In this document: positions 41,292 through 52,900 of the stretch, piece by piece | Numbering within the stretch: position 1 is the stretch's first letter | How the letters are laid out: each line of letters starts with the position of its first letter | NCBI RefSeq assembly: GCF_000158095.2 | Contig: NZ_CM011002.1 | Span: forward strand, 1,503,228-1,567,227 | Direction of reading: 5' to 3' | DNA: 64,000 bases | Source: Roseibium alexandrii DFL-11 | GTDB taxonomy: Bacteria > Pseudomonadota > Alphaproteobacteria > Rhizobiales > Stappiaceae | Notes under the pieces: model-generated | Databases searched by the model: none | What the model was told of the DNA's origin: nothing | Seen by the model: the letters and a program-made list of their open reading frames with translations, nothing else | Translations under genes and position numbers: made by a program

Positions 41292-43355
41292 TTATTCCGC
41301 AGCTTCTGCGGCACGCGTTTTCGCGAGCGCCGAACACTCGGCCATCACCTTGGAGGCGCGTGCGATCGGGTTGGTCAAATAAAAGTCCCGGATCACGTTT
41401 GCAAACCCGGCGCTGTCCATTTTTGCTTTGCCATTGGCCAGCTTCTCAATACCTGCAGCATCGCCGGCCTCGATGGAATCGATCGCTGCCATATGCGGAA
41501 CGGCTTCAAAGAGCTTGGAGCGCAGCTGCGGCAGTGAATCAAATTCCAAGGCCTGACCGAGAACGGCTGACAAAGCCCGCAGGATTGCCCAGTCCTCGCG
41601 CGCATCACCTGGAGGGAAGCCAGCGCGGTCCGCCATTTGAACCCGGCCTTCCGTGTTCACGTAGATGGCGGATTTTTCTGTGTAAGCTGCGCCCGGCAAG
41701 ATCACGTCGGCACGGTGTGCGCCGCGGTCGCCATGTGTGCCCTGATAAACAACAAACGGGCCTTCCGAAACTTCAATTTCGTCAACACCGAGCAGGAAGA
41801 GAACATCCAGCGCGCCGCTTTCCAGCATGCCGCCCGTGTCCTTGCCGCCTTTGCCCGGGACAAAGCCGATGTCGAGAGCCCCGACCTGGGAAGCTTGGGT
41901 GTGGAGGATATTAAAACCGTTCCAATCGTCCTTGATCACACCAAGGGATTTTGCGGCGGCTGCAAGGTTTGCCAGAACGGCTGCGCCATCGGCCCGGTTC
42001 AAAGCGCCCTGCCCAATGATGAACATCGGCTTTTTGGCCTTGGCCGGTGCGTGTTTGACGAATTCCTTGATGCTGTCCGGACCAGCGCCCAGATAGGTGA
42101 CCGGGTAGGTCAGATCAGCATTTTCGCCGATTACACCAACGGTCAGATCGCCCTGTGCCCAACGCTTGCGGATCCGGGCGTTCAGAACCGGTGCCTCAAC
42201 GCGCGGGTTGGTGCCGATCAGCAAGATGGCGTCTGCCTCTTCAATCCCCTGAATGGTGGAGTTGAAGAGATAGCTCGCCCGGCCATTTGCCGGATGCAGC
42301 GGTGAGCCCGGGAACCGGCTGTCGATATTCGCAGAGCCGATCTTTTCCATCAGGCTTTTCAGCGCAAACATGTCTTCCACACCGGCCAACTGCCCGGCGA
42401 GCGCACCAACTTTTTCCGTGGATGTCGCTTTGATCTTGTCTGCGATAATCTGGAACGCCTGAGACCAGGAAACCGGCTGTAGTTTGCCGTCGATCTTCGC
42501 GTAAGGCCGGTCAAGACGCTGTGTCTTCAACCCGTCCCAGATGTAACGGGACTTGTCGGAGATCCACTCTTCGTTGATCTCTTCATTGAGCCGCGGCATC
42601 ACGCGCATGACTTCCTTGCCGCGTGTGTCAACGCGAATGGCGGAACCAAGCGCATCCATGACGTCGATGCTTTCGGTCTTGGTCAGCTCCCAAGGACGGG
42701 CGTGGAACTCGTAAGGCTTGTGCGTCAGTGCACCCACCGGGCAGAGATCGGCCACATTGCCCTGCATCTCCGAAGAGAGCGCGGCTTCCAGATATGTCGT
42801 GATTTCCGCATCTTCCCCGCGGCCAATCAGGCCCATATCCGACACGCCGGCAACTTCCGTGGTGAAACGGACACAGCGCGTGCAGTGGATGCAGCGGGTC
42901 ATAATCGTCTTGATGAGCGGGCCGATTTCCTTGTTTTCAACCGCACGCTTGTTCTCGTCAAACCGCGTGGTGTCGACACCATAGGCCATCGCCTGATCTT
43001 GAAGGTCGCACTCGCCGCCCTGGTCGCAGATCGGGCAATCCAACGGGTGGTTAATGAGCAGGAACTCCATCACCCCTTCCCGGGCCTTCTTGACCATTTC
43101 GGATTTGGTATCAACCACCGGCGGTTCGCCGTTCGGGCCCGGACGCAAATCCTTGACGCCCATCGCGCAAGACGCGGTCGGCTTGGGCGGTCCGCCCTTT
43201 ACTTCCACCAGGCACATGCGGCAGTTGCCGGCAATCGACAGGCGATCGTGGTAACAAAACCGCGGAACCTCGGCACCTGCCTCTTCACAAGCCTGAAGCA
43301 GGGTGTAGTCCGCCGGGACGTCTACCTCATTGCCGTCGATGATGAGCTTCGTCAT
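41292..43355 (-). CDS. nuoG: NADH-quinone oxidoreductase subunit G
   Basis: A 687-aa iron-sulfur protein. The 2Fe-2S domain comes first ('EEAGAEVPRFCYHDRLSIAGNCRMCLVEVKGGPPKPTASCAM'), then the His-ligated cluster region 'HPLDCPICDQGGECDLQDQ' and the 4Fe-4S motif 'CIHCTRCVRFTTEVAGV'. The remainder is a molybdopterin-oxidoreductase-like fold without cofactor ('GSAIRVDTRGKEVMRVMPRLNEEINEEWISDKSRY'). It carries electrons from NuoF/E to NuoI/B. Confidence 0.97.
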   Translation of the reverse strand: MTKLIIDGNEVDVPADYTLLQACEEAGAEVPRFCYHDRLSIAGNCRMCLVEVKGGPPKPTASCAMGVKDLRPGPNGEPPVVDTKSEMVKKAREGVMEFLLINHPLDCPICDQGGECDLQDQAMAYGVDTTRFDENKRAVENKEIGPLIKTIMTRCIHCTRCVRFTTEVAGVSDMGLIGRGEDAEITTYLEAALSSEMQGNVADLCPVGALTHKPYEFHARPWELTKTESIDVMDALGSAIRVDTRGKEVMRVMPRLNEEINEEWISDKSRYIWDGLKTQRLDRPYAKIDGKLQPVSWSQAFQIIADKIKATSTEKVGALAGQLAGVEDMFALKSLMEKIGSANIDSRFPGSPLHPANGRASYLFNSTIQGIEEADAILLIGTNPRVEAPVLNARIRKRWAQGDLTVGVIGENADLTYPVTYLGAGPDSIKEFVKHAPAKAKKPMFIIGQGALNRADGAAVLANLAAAAKSLGVIKDDWNGFNILHTQASQVGALDIGFVPGKGGKDTGGMLESGALDVLFLLGVDEIEVSEGPFVVYQGTHGDRGAHRADVILPGAAYTEKSAIYVNTEGRVQMADRAGFPPGDAREDWAILRALSAVLGQALEFDSLPQLRSKLFEAVPHMAAIDSIEAGDAAGIEKLANGKAKMDSAGFANVIRDFYLTNPIARASKVMAECSALAKTRAAEAAE

Positions 43356-43381
43356 CCGCTGCTCTCCAAATTCCGTTCCGC

Positions 43382-44683
43382 TTACTCAGCCGCCACCATG
43401 GTCGAAGACGTTCTCGACTTGGCGACATAGTCATCGATGCGTTGCTCGATGACCGGCCGGAAATTCTTGATCAAGCCCTGGATTGGCCATGCAGCCGCAT
43501 CTCCAAGAGCACAAATTGTATGGCCTTCGACCTGCTTGGTGACCTTGAAGAGCATGTCGATCTCTTCATAGGAGCTTTCGCCCTTCACCATGCGTTCCAT
43601 AACACGCCACATCCAGCCTGTGCCTTCTCGGCACGGCGTGCACTGGCCGCAGCTCTCGTGTTTGTAGAAGTAGCTGAGACGGGCAATCGCCTTGATGACA
43701 TCGGTCGACTTGTCCATGACGATCACCGCAGCGGTGCCAAGGCCGGAGCCCATACCGCGCAAGGTGTCGAAATCCATCGGTGCGTCCTTGATTTCGTCCG
43801 CTGTACAGCAGGGCACCGAAGATCCGCCCGGAATAACCGCCAAAAGGTTGTCCCAACCACCGCGAATGCCGCCGCAATGCTTGTCGATCATCTCGGAGAA
43901 CGGAACACCCAGCTCTTCCTCGAATGTTGCCGGCTGATTGACGTGACCAGAGACGCAGAAGAGCTTTGTACCGGTGTTGTTCGGACGGCCAAGGCTCGCG
44001 AACCAGCCGCCACCGCGGCGCAGAATTGTCGGCGCAACTGCAATCGATTCCACGTTGTTCACAGTCGTCGGGCAACCGTACAGACCAACGTTTGCCGGGA
44101 ACGGCGGCTTCAGGCGCGGTTGGCCTTTCTTCCCTTCAAGGCTTTCCAAAAGCGCGGTTTCCTCACCGCAAATGTAAGCGCCTGCGCCATGGTGAACGTA
44201 GATGTCGAAATCGTAGCCGTTCTTGTTGTTCTTTCCGATCAGACCGGCATCATATGCTTGGTCGATCGCTGCCTGCAGGCGCTCGCGCTCACGGATGAAC
44301 TCGCCTCGAACATAAATGTAAGCAGCGATCGCACCCATGGCGAAACCGGCGACCAAGCAGCCCTCGACCAGCGTGTGCGGATCGTGGCGCAGGATTTCAC
44401 GGTCCTTACAGGTGCCCGGTTCGGATTCATCGGCATTGACGACGAGGTACGCCGGACGGCCGTCGGATTCCTTCGGCATGAAGGACCATTTCAGGCCGGT
44501 CGGGAAACCCGCACCGCCGCGGCCACGCAAACCGCTGTCCTTCATTTCCTGGATTATCCAGTCGCGACCCTTGTCCAAAAGACCCTTGGTGTTGTCCCAC
44601 TGGCCGCGTTTCTTCGCGCCTTCCAGACCCCAGTCGTGAAGGCCGTAGATGTTGGTGAAGATACGATCCTTATCCTGAAGCAT
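43382..44683 (-). CDS. nuoF: NADH-quinone oxidoreductase subunit F
   Basis: A 433-aa subunit with the NADH and FMN sites. '[20 protein letters not shown]' is the nucleotide loop, '[20 protein letters not shown]' the FMN site, and '[15 protein letters not shown]' with '[19 protein letters not shown]' give the N3 4Fe-4S cluster. Nine bases separate it from nuoE. Typical length. Confidence 0.98.
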   Translation of the reverse strand: MLQDKDRIFTNIYGLHDWGLEGAKKRGQWDNTKGLLDKGRDWIIQEMKDSGLRGRGGAGFPTGLKWSFMPKESDGRPAYLVVNADESEPGTCKDREILRHDPHTLVEGCLVAGFAMGAIAAYIYVRGEFIRERERLQAAIDQAYDAGLIGKNNKNGYDFDIYVHHGAGAYICGEETALLESLEGKKGQPRLKPPFPANVGLYGCPTTVNNVESIAVAPTILRRGGGWFASLGRPNNTGTKLFCVSGHVNQPATFEEELGVPFSEMIDKHCGGIRGGWDNLLAVIPGGSSVPCCTADEIKDAPMDFDTLRGMGSGLGTAAVIVMDKSTDVIKAIARLSYFYKHESCGQCTPCREGTGWMWRVMERMVKGESSYEEIDMLFKVTKQVEGHTICALGDAAAWPIQGLIKNFRPVIEQRIDDYVAKSRTSSTMVAAE

Positions 44684-44691
44684 CTCTTCCC

Positions 44692-45948
44692 CTATTCTTC
44701 GCTCTTGGAGGAAGCGACTTCGCCAGCTTCCACACGCTTGGAAAATTCGGTTGCCTCGCCAGAGGCGAGCAGTTTGGCCTGCTCAATCCAGCCATCGCGC
44801 TCGATACGGCCCTTGAACTTCAGCCGGCTGTCGACCCAGGCGATCTCTTCTGCCCCCCAGCTGGCGACCTGATCGAAGTGGAAGAAACCAAGCTCATGCA
44901 ACGTCGCTTCCAGCTTCGGCCCAACACCCTTGAGCTTCTTCAAGTCATCGGGTTTGCCGTCGCGGGCTTGCTTCAGGGTTTCCGGTGCTTTTTCGGAAAC
45001 CGCTTCAGCAGCTTCGACCTTCGCTTCCGGCTTGGCCTTGGATACAGGTGCCGGCTCGCTTGCCTTTCCAGCTGCTTTTTCGACCTTGTCAGCTGTTTTG
45101 GCTGCCGCTTTTTTCGGTGCATCCTTCTTCGGCGCTTCAGCTTTCTTCTCAGCCGGAGCATGGGCTGTTGCTTCGGCTTTTGCCGCGAAAGCTGCCTTTA
45201 CCTTGGCAACAGCGTCTTCGGCGGGTGTCGGCACACCGTCGTAGTCATTTCCGCCGGTGTTGATGGCACCGCCTGCAAAATGATGAGACGCCTTTTCAGA
45301 CCCATCGACCACATGCGGGACAGGCAGCGTGCCCTTTGTGTCGTCCTCAATCTCGGTCAGGCTGGTTTGTCCGCCCTCCGCCATGGAGAAGCGGCGGCCA
45401 TTTTGCGGGCCTGGCGTTACGTCGTTCCCGGCATCAATATCGTCCAGAAGCTTGTTGAAGCTCTCTTCGGTCAGATCTTCATAGGTATCCTTGAAAATCT
45501 GCACCATTGGCGCGTTTACGCAGGCACCCAGGCACTCCACCTCTTCCCAGGAGAACATGCCGTCCTCGGAGATCTCGTGCATATGCTTCGCGATGCGGGA
45601 TTTACAGATCTTGATCAGATCCTCCGAGCCGCGCAGCTGACACGGGGTCGTGCCGCACACCTGAATGTGCGCTTTCTTACCGACGGGCTGCAGCTGGAAC
45701 ATGGTGTAGAATGTAGCCACTTCCAGGACACGGATATTCGGCATGTCCAGAAGATCCGCAATATAGCGGATCGCCGGCTCACTGACCCAGCCGTCGTTCT
45801 GTTCCTGCGCACGCCACAGAAGCGGGATGACCGCTGATGCTTGTCGGCCGGCGGGATAGCGGTCGATCAGCTTCTTTGCCCAGCCGAGGTTTTCCTCGGT
45901 GAACTCAAAGCTGTCAGGTTGTTCCGCCGCAAGCCTGCGAACTGCCAT
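44692..45948 (-). CDS. nuoE: NADH-quinone oxidoreductase subunit E with long C-terminal extension
   Basis: A 418-aa protein. The first about 190 residues are the thioredoxin-like 2Fe-2S NuoE, with '[10 protein letters not shown]' and '[12 protein letters not shown]' holding the N1a cluster. A low-complexity Ala/Lys/Glu/Pro linker follows (about 255-335). A C-terminal domain of about 80 residues contains '[29 protein letters not shown]', a helix-hairpin-helix-like motif also found in ribosomal-protein L21-associated and other Hyphomicrobiales tails. NuoE of E. coli is about 166 aa, so the protein is more than doubled. The extension is common in Hyphomicrobiales; its role is unknown. Confidence 0.95.
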   Translation of the reverse strand: MAVRRLAAEQPDSFEFTEENLGWAKKLIDRYPAGRQASAVIPLLWRAQEQNDGWVSEPAIRYIADLLDMPNIRVLEVATFYTMFQLQPVGKKAHIQVCGTTPCQLRGSEDLIKICKSRIAKHMHEISEDGMFSWEEVECLGACVNAPMVQIFKDTYEDLTEESFNKLLDDIDAGNDVTPGPQNGRRFSMAEGGQTSLTEIEDDTKGTLPVPHVVDGSEKASHHFAGGAINTGGNDYDGVPTPAEDAVAKVKAAFAAKAEATAHAPAEKKAEAPKKDAPKKAAAKTADKVEKAAGKASEPAPVSKAKPEAKVEAAEAVSEKAPETLKQARDGKPDDLKKLKGVGPKLEATLHELGFFHFDQVASWGAEEIAWVDSRLKFKGRIERDGWIEQAKLLASGEATEFSKRVEAGEVASSKSEE

Positions 45949-45967
45949 GAGGTAATTCCCGTTGTTA

Positions 45968-46030
45968 TCAGCTGCCCGGCGCCGCTTCAGCGGCTGCCTG
46001 GGTCGAAATTGTGTGAAGGATGCTCTGCAT
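45968..46030 (-). CDS. Possible 20-codon ORF between nuoD and nuoE
   Basis: An ATG overlaps the nuoD stop (TGATG) and opens a 20-codon frame ([20 protein letters not shown]) ending before nuoE. Translational coupling to nuoD is possible. No conservation is known to me, and it may simply be chance. I include it with low confidence. Confidence 0.2.
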   Translation of the reverse strand: MQSILHTISTQAAAEAAPGS

Positions 46031-47214
46031 CAGCGGTCAACCTCACCGAAAACGATGTCCATGGATCCAAGCACCGCTGAAACGTCGGCGAGCTGGTGGC
46101 CACGGCAGACGAAATCCATCGCCGAAAGGTGGGCATAACCCGGAGCCTTGATCTTGCAGCGGTACGGCTTGTTGGTGCCGTCAGCCACGAGGTACACACC
46201 GAATTCGCCTTTCGGCGCTTCCACGGCCGCATAAACCTCGCCCGGCGGAACGTGGTAGCCTTCGGTGTAGAGCTTGAAGTGGTGGATCAACGACTCCATC
46301 GAGCGCTTCATCTCACCCCGCTTGGGCGGAACGATCTTTCCGTCAGCAGACGATACGGGACCGGTCTCCACCGTGAGCTTTTCCAGACACTGCTTCATGA
46401 TCCGGATCGACTGGCGCATCTCATCCATGCGGATCAGGTAACGGTCATAACAATCGCCGTTCTTGCCGATCGGAATGTCGAAGTCGAGTTCGGAATAACA
46501 CTCGTAAGGCTGAGACTTGCGCAAATCCCAAGGTGCCCCGGAGCCCCGGACCATGACACCGGAGAACCCCCAAGCCCAGGCGTCGTCCAGATCGACAACG
46601 CCGATGTCGACGTTCCGCTGCTTGAAGATACGGTTGTCGGTTAAAAGGCCTTCGATATCGTCCAGCGTCTGCAGGAACGGATCACAGAAGTCCCAGATGT
46701 CATCCAGAAGATCGCGTGGCAGGTCCTGGTGAACACCGCCCGGACGCACATAAGCAGCGTGCATACGCGCACCGCAGGCACGCTCATAAAAGACCATCAG
46801 CTCTTCACGCGGCTCAAAGCCCCACAACGGCGGTGTCAGAGCCCCAACGTCCATCGCTTGCGTGGTGACATTCAAGAGGTGCGACAGAATCCGGCCAATT
46901 TCCGAATAAAGCACGCGCACCAGCTGCCCACGCTTCGGCACTTCAATGCCGAGCATGCGCTCAACGGCAAGAGCAAACGCATGCTCCTGGTTCATCGGCG
47001 CAACGTAATCGAGGCGATCGAAGTACGGAATAGCCTGAAGATAGGTCTTCTGCTCGATCAGCTTTTCCGTGCCGCGGTGCAAAAGGCCAATATGCGGATC
47101 GACGCGCGTGACCACCTCGCCGTCCAGCTCCAGCACCAGACGCAAAACGCCGTGCGCCGCCGGGTGCTGCGGACCGAAGTTGATGTTGAAGTTACGAACC
47201 TGAGCCTCAGCCAT
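46030..47214 (-). CDS. nuoD: NADH-quinone oxidoreductase subunit D
   Basis: A 394-aa 49-kDa-type subunit, related to NiFe hydrogenase large subunits. It begins '[48 protein letters not shown]', with the quinone-contact His. Other marks: '[19 protein letters not shown]' and '[22 protein letters not shown]'. The C-terminus ends '[14 protein letters not shown]', as usual. It forms the quinone site with NuoB. Confidence 0.98.
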   Translation of the reverse strand: MAEAQVRNFNINFGPQHPAAHGVLRLVLELDGEVVTRVDPHIGLLHRGTEKLIEQKTYLQAIPYFDRLDYVAPMNQEHAFALAVERMLGIEVPKRGQLVRVLYSEIGRILSHLLNVTTQAMDVGALTPPLWGFEPREELMVFYERACGARMHAAYVRPGGVHQDLPRDLLDDIWDFCDPFLQTLDDIEGLLTDNRIFKQRNVDIGVVDLDDAWAWGFSGVMVRGSGAPWDLRKSQPYECYSELDFDIPIGKNGDCYDRYLIRMDEMRQSIRIMKQCLEKLTVETGPVSSADGKIVPPKRGEMKRSMESLIHHFKLYTEGYHVPPGEVYAAVEAPKGEFGVYLVADGTNKPYRCKIKAPGYAHLSAMDFVCRGHQLADVSAVLGSMDIVFGEVDR

Positions 47215-47225
47215 CGGGATCCGCC

Positions 47226-47831
47226 TTAATTCGTCGTTGCTTTTTCATCGCCCGGCAGCACGTAATCCGTGCCTTCCCATGGCGAGAGGAAATCGAAGGT
47301 GCGCATTTCCTGGTTCAGGCGAACCGGCTCATAAACAACGCGCTTCTTTTCGTCGTCATAACGGACTTCGACAAACCCGGTGACGGGGAAATCCTTGCGT
47401 AGCGGATGACCGTCGAAGCCGTAGTCGGTCAGTATCCGGCGCAGATCCGGATGGCCGGAGAACAAGATGCCGTACATGTCGTAGGCTTCCCGTTCAAACC
47501 ATTCCGCGCCCGGAAACAGGGACGTCAGTGACGCGACTGGCGTCACATCATCTGTCTCGAGTTTTACACGAATGCGTTGGTTCTGGAACGGGGACAGGAA
47601 GTGGTACACGACGTCAAAACGTTTCTCGCGCGCCGGATAGTCAACGCCGCAAATGTCCGTCAGGTTGACGAACTTGCAGGAGGCATTGTCGCGAAGATAC
47701 CGCACCACATCAAGAATATCGGACGCATTCACGACCAGTGTGAGCTCGCCATATTCGACCTTCCAGGACACGAGGGACTCTGACAAACCGAGCTCGATGT
47801 GCTCGGCGAGTTCCTTCAACGTTTCGTCCAT
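47226..47831 (-). CDS. nuoC: NADH-quinone oxidoreductase subunit C
   Basis: A 201-aa subunit from the ATG at 47831 ([13 protein letters not shown]), which has GAGGT upstream; the longer frame upstream is not needed. The family signature is '[39 protein letters not shown]'. It is separate from nuoD, not fused as in E. coli. It ends 11 bp before nuoD. Confidence 0.97.
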   Translation of the reverse strand: MDETLKELAEHIELGLSESLVSWKVEYGELTLVVNASDILDVVRYLRDNASCKFVNLTDICGVDYPAREKRFDVVYHFLSPFQNQRIRVKLETDDVTPVASLTSLFPGAEWFEREAYDMYGILFSGHPDLRRILTDYGFDGHPLRKDFPVTGFVEVRYDDEKKRVVYEPVRLNQEMRTFDFLSPWEGTDYVLPGDEKATTN

Positions 47832-47918
47832 GTTCGACCTCACTCTTTCGGAGCTCTCATTCGGGCCGTTTCGGCCCACTTCCCTCAAATCCGCCGCCAT
47901 TGAAAGCAGCGAATGCAA

Positions 47919-48497
47919 TCAGCGTTCAATCGTGCCCGTGCGGCGAATCTTTTTCTGCAGCATCAAGACACCGTAGAGCAGTGCTTCGGCCGTCGGAGGA
48001 CATCCTGGAACATAAATGTCGACCGGGACCACGCGGTCGCATCCGCGGACCACCGAATAAGAATAGTGATAGTAACCGCCACCATTGGCGCAGGACCCCA
48101 TGGAGATGACATACCGTGGCTCGGGCATCTGGTCGTAGACCTTACGCAGCGCAGGCGCCATCTTATTGGTCAGCGTACCTGCAACAATCATCACATCCGA
48201 CTGACGCGGGGATGCGCGCGGGGCAAAGCCAAAGCGCTCAGCGTCATAGCGCGGCATGGACATTTGCATCATCTCAACGGCGCAGCAGGCCAGACCAAAC
48301 GTCATCCACATCAAGGAGCCTGTGCGGGCCCACTGAATCAGGTTGTCCGTAGAGGTGACGAGAAAGCCCTTATCGGCGAGCTCGTCATTAACTTCCAGGA
48401 AAAACGGATCGTCCGCGCCAACCGGCTTTCCGGTATTCGGGTCGATGATGCCTTTCGGCTGCTCCGCAATGAGCGGCTTGGCAGTGGTCAATCCCAT
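47919..48497 (-). CDS. nuoB: NADH-quinone oxidoreductase subunit B
   Basis: A 192-aa subunit from the ATG at 48497 (MGLTTAKPL), with AAGGAG about nine bases upstream; this start lies inside the last codons of nuoA. The N2 cluster ligands are in '[13 protein letters not shown]', '[37 protein letters not shown]'. N2 passes electrons to quinone. Confidence 0.98.
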   Translation of the reverse strand: MGLTTAKPLIAEQPKGIIDPNTGKPVGADDPFFLEVNDELADKGFLVTSTDNLIQWARTGSLMWMTFGLACCAVEMMQMSMPRYDAERFGFAPRASPRQSDVMIVAGTLTNKMAPALRKVYDQMPEPRYVISMGSCANGGGYYHYSYSVVRGCDRVVPVDIYVPGCPPTAEALLYGVLMLQKKIRRTGTIER

Positions 48498-48853
48498 TCC
48501 AGCGCTCCTTTTTTCCATTCGTAGATAAATCCGACCGTCAGGACGCCCAAAAACACCATCATCGAGCCATACCCATACCAGCCGAGTTCTCCAAACGACA
48601 CGGCCCACGGGAACAGGAACGCGACTTCCAGATCGAAGATGATGAAGAGGATCGCAACAAGATAGAAGCGGATATCGAATTTCATCCGGGCATCGTCAAA
48701 AGCGTTGAATCCGCACTCGTAGGCGGAGAGCTTTTCAGGATCTGGGTTCTTGTAGGCGATCAGGAAGGGCGAGATCAGCAGCGCAAGGCCAATGACCAGC
48801 GCAATGCCGATAAACACGACGATCGGAATATATTCCCGCAGAAGTTCTTCCAT
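48488..48853 (-). CDS. nuoA: NADH-quinone oxidoreductase subunit A
   Basis: A 121-aa membrane subunit from the ATG at 48853 ([13 protein letters not shown]), with AAGGA upstream. Three helices and the family core '[41 protein letters not shown]' are present. It is the first gene of the nuo operon. It overlaps nuoB by 10 bp. Confidence 0.97.
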   Translation of the reverse strand: MEELLREYIPIVVFIGIALVIGLALLISPFLIAYKNPDPEKLSAYECGFNAFDDARMKFDIRFYLVAILFIIFDLEVAFLFPWAVSFGELGWYGYGSMMVFLGVLTVGFIYEWKKGALEWD

Positions 48854-49317
48854 GTTTTCGCGTCCTTGCATTTGGAGGCGGACCGGGAGGCGATCCGTAC
48901 CGCAGCCCTGCCCTGTCCTGCACCGGATAGTACCATCAGGTCATGCGCGGCCCGTCGGCTTTTTCACTAATCCAACATGCGAGCGCACACCTAGCCCACG
49001 TATTGCTGCAACGCAAGACCCTAACCCGGTCAAGCTATTGCCACATTTAAACCAAATCCATAACAGAACGCTACAAAGCGCGTAATTCGGCGGGTTTGAA
49101 AGGCAGGATTTTCTCTGCACAACCGACGCGGCAAATTGGCCGCACGCCATGACCAAGCAGGCCAACCCTTAGAATCGCCTGCATTTGGCATCGCTCCGGC
49201 GGAAGCCCGGCTCTTTTGGCATGATACTCAATCGCACCCGGACACCCCAAGCGCTGCCGTCGCTGGCCGACCAGTTCTAAATTGCTGTACTCTTGGAGAA
49301 AATTCGGGAACCGTGAG
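48854..49317. other. Upstream region of the nuo operon
   Basis: 464 bp between nuoA and the tRNA-Asp gene without a gene. The nuo promoter must lie here on the minus strand. A TTGACC hexamer near 49030 is a possible -35, but I cannot name a matching -10. Confidence 0.4.
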
Positions 49318-49394
49318 TGGCGCGAGTGACGGGGCTCGAACCCGCGACCTCCGGCGTGACAGGCCGGCACTCTAACCAACTGAGCTACACCCGC
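49318..49394 (-). tRNA. tRNA-Asp (anticodon GTC), copy 1
   Basis: A 77-nt tRNA with encoded CCA. The acceptor arm GCGGGTG pairs with CACTCGC, the anticodon loop reads CTGTCAC and the T arm carries GTTCGAA. It is identical in sequence to the copy 42 bp upstream. Confidence 0.95.
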
Positions 49395-49436
49395 ACAATC
49401 ACGGTATATATGCGCCACAAACCCGGTTTGGGAAAG

Positions 49437-49513
49437 TGGCGCGAGTGACGGGGCTCGAACCCGCGACCTCCGGCGTGACAGGCCGGCACTCTAACCAACT
49501 GAGCTACACCCGC
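49437..49513 (-). tRNA. tRNA-Asp (anticodon GTC), copy 2
   Basis: A second, identical 77-nt tRNA-Asp with encoded CCA, in tandem with the first and probably co-transcribed with it. Confidence 0.95.
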
Positions 49514-49966
49514 TTCGCGCGGCGACGTTATGTCGTCGCGAAGTGGCGCTGATGTACGGCGGCTGAGACATGAAGTCAAGCGCTCTGACCGGACAATTGT
49601 GTCGTTTTTTTAAAAGCCCTCTGTTTGAGCCATTCTGCCAACGCACCAAAAGCGTTCAGGTTGTGGACAACTGTTGTTACCCAACCGGAGTTCTAAGCAT
49701 TTCAGTTTGACCGCGACGTATTTTTTTACCCAGCGATTCAATGCTTTACGCCGGTGACATGACACCATTTGCAAAACAACACAGGGCATATTCGGCATCT
49801 TAATCTTTGGATGCGGGACGATTGCCGTTGACGACCCATACGCGTCCTGGATGCCTGCGTGACCCAAGACCTGCCCAAGCAAATTACATAATGCCCAATT
49901 CGAACTGGTTCAGTCGCGCTGGCGGTGACGGCCTGACAGTGCTTGCCCGGCCAGGCAGTTAGGTTT
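49514..49966. other. Gap between tRNA-Asp and the giant RTX gene
   Basis: 453 bp without a supported gene. It carries the tRNA-Asp promoter and the 3' end of the giant gene. A partial hairpin (CTTCGCG...CGCGAAG) abuts the tRNA 5' end at 49512-49543. Short open frames present look like chance. Confidence 0.4.
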
Positions 49967-52900
49967 CTATGCGAGCCCTTCTGACGTGAAGTCTGCGGTG
50001 GTTGGCGCCGAAACGCCTTGAGGCAAACCGACGAGCAGGAAATGCTCCAGGGCGCTCTCATCGCTTCCGAGACCCTGCTCTTCACGATATGCGGCGGTAT
50101 CAAAGAAGCGCGACGCGGCGCGCCCCTCCTGATCGCCGTACAGCACAAAGTGATGGTAGGCACTGTCCAGGCCACCGGACCCAACGGCGTTGGCGACATC
50201 TTCGTTTTGCGTGAGATAGTATTCACCATCAAATAGAGGATTGAGCGACCTGTTTTCTGCATAGCCGTGGAGCTGGTAATGCTCGGAGGCGGATGCAAAA
50301 ATACCTTCTGTTACCGCAGCGGCGACATCGGGATTGTCGGCCAGATAGAACTGTGCATCGAACAAAAGATCGACAACGCGTCCTTCACCTTGGCCAAATA
50401 GAGCATAGTGCTCCGCACCGCTGGCGAAAATACCGGCTGCGACCGCCGCTGCGACGTCCTGATGCGCGCCCAGATAAGCCGCTTCATTGAAGCCGTATTG
50501 CCCGGCAACCGGCGCATTATCCTGTAGCAACACGGTCACGCGGTCCTTGCCTGTCGTGTTCTCTCCAGTAAAGACAACCAGCTCAACACCGGTCAGCGTG
50601 TCGGTCCCGCCGGCATCGACAGCCGTCACCGTGCCACGGGTTCCAGAAAGTGTGACACCGTCGCTGGTCACGCCATAGAGCGCGGCATCCCGATTGGCAC
50701 CGCCGTTCAAAAGGTCGTTGCCAGCGCCGCCGAACAGAAGATCATCCCCGGCCTCACCAAAAATCTGATCATTGCCGGTGGTGCTGCCGACCGTGTCATC
50801 GCCCGCCCCGCCAAAAAGCTGATCGTCCCCCTCGCCCAGGACAATGATCTGAGCGCTGTCATCGCCCATGACATAATTCTGGCCGGATCCACCATTGATT
50901 GTGGCTTCACCAATAATCGTCGCGAACTCGATGTTCTCAAGTTGAATCACCGTGCCTGATGGCAAGGACCGGACATCGATGACGAAGGCTTCGGACTGCG
51001 TTGACCCGTCTTCGGGCGATGTGCCTGTAATCACAATCGGTTCCGACAAACCGGATTGGGTTGTGGTCGGGACGATTGTCCGCACGTCCAAGGTCGTCGT
51101 TTCCGCCAGAGTGTTCAAATATGCCTGAGCCCCGCCGATGAGCTCTGCTTCCGATGACGCGTTGCGTGCATCAATGGCAGCCACCAATGTGTTGACGGCC
51201 TGCGTTGGCGTTTGAGCCGTTTTCGGACCTGTTGAGGAGATGCTCGTATTGGCCGGCAAGGTTGCGGTGACAACGTTTCCGTTGTTGTTCGTGTTTTCCA
51301 AGATGGCGGCCGAGCCCGATCCCTCGGATCCAGTCGTCATAGTTGTTGTTGTAGTCGGAAGTCCGCTGCCGTCGTCATTGTCTTCGGTCACCACCGTAAC
51401 CGTGCCGGTCGACCCGCCTCCTCCCCCGCCGGTGGAAGGGGTGGCGACGCTCACCGTGACGGTGGCAGCCGACGAAGTTCCGCCATCGCCGTCGGACAAG
51501 GTCACGGTAAAGCCGTGCGATCCCGTTTCCACACTCGAATAGTTAAGCGCCTGTACAAGGGCCTGCACATTCGTCGGCGTCGCATTGGCGTTCAGGGTAA
51601 GCACGAGATTGTTCGCGCCCTGACCATCGGTGGTCACGCTGCCGATGTTGGTTGCACCGACCGCGATGGTCTGGCCAGCCGCAATTGTGCCGTCACCATC
51701 AGATGTGGCTTGCGCGTCATTGAGCGCAAAATTGCCCTCCAGCGCCCCGGTGCGGGTGATGGTCAGCGTACCGCCGTCCAGATCAGTGCTGTCCGGATCC
51801 GTGACCGTGGCATTGCCGCCCACATCAAACGCAAACACCGCGTTCGGCGCGCCGGACGGCGCATCTCCGTCCAGGTTTCCAAACACGGGTGCATCGTTCG
51901 CTGCGGTGATCGTCACAGTGATCGAATCGTCCGTATCAGACCCCGCCCCGCCCGATCCTTGCGTCCCTCCGTTGGCGTCATTGAACGCGTAATTGATCTG
52001 GACATTGGCTGGCGGGGTGTCGTTGCTGTTCGAATACGTGATGTTCTGCAACACACTGTCGACCAGCGCCGATGTCGCACTTGCGTTGAACGTGAGCACC
52101 AGAGTGCCACTCGAATTGGTCGTCACCGTGCCGACAGTCGTGCCGTTGTAAGTTAGATTGCCGCCTTCGGTCAGCGCTCCCAGCAGTCCGTTGTTGGCGA
52201 AGGTGTCTTCTGCATTTGCGCCGCCGTTGCGCGCCAGCGTCAGCGTTGCACCATTGTAGTTGCCATTGCCGCTGTTCAGAGCATCGAGTTCGGCATCGGC
52301 AACAGTGGCATTGCCATCCAGCACCACGGCCGCACCATCCTCGGTGAAAGCGGCCGCGTTGTCCACGCCAGCAAAGGCGGGCGCGTCATTGACGTTTGCC
52401 ACCGATACCGTGCTGGTGACACTGGACGAGGTCAGGCCGTCATTGTCGGTGAGCGTGACAGTAATGATGCGGTCTGTCAGGTCCGGTGCATCGGATGTGT
52501 TGTCGTAAAAGACGTTCTGCAAAAACGTCTGGACTTCCGCGAGGCTCGCCGTGGCGCCGGTGATCGTGACCGTGTCCTGCCGGGTGATGTCGGTCGCGCC
52601 GGTAATCCCGGTAAGGGCATTTTGGGCCGCCGCACTGACGGTGAGCCCTTCGGCTGCCCCGTCCTGATCGTTGGTCAGGCTGATGGTGATGGCCGCAATC
52701 GTCGCCCCGCCATCGGCATCGCTCACCGCAACATCACTGTCGCCGATGGCAACCGGAGTGCTTTCCGTGAAGGCGGCCGCAAACCCGCCCGATCCGGTGC
52801 CCGCGCTGTCGTCGCCGTCCAGATCGAGCGTGGGTGCATTGCCCAGCGTCATGGTGAAGTTGGCGGTGGTGTCAGCATCGCCGCCGTTGGCGGTGCCATC

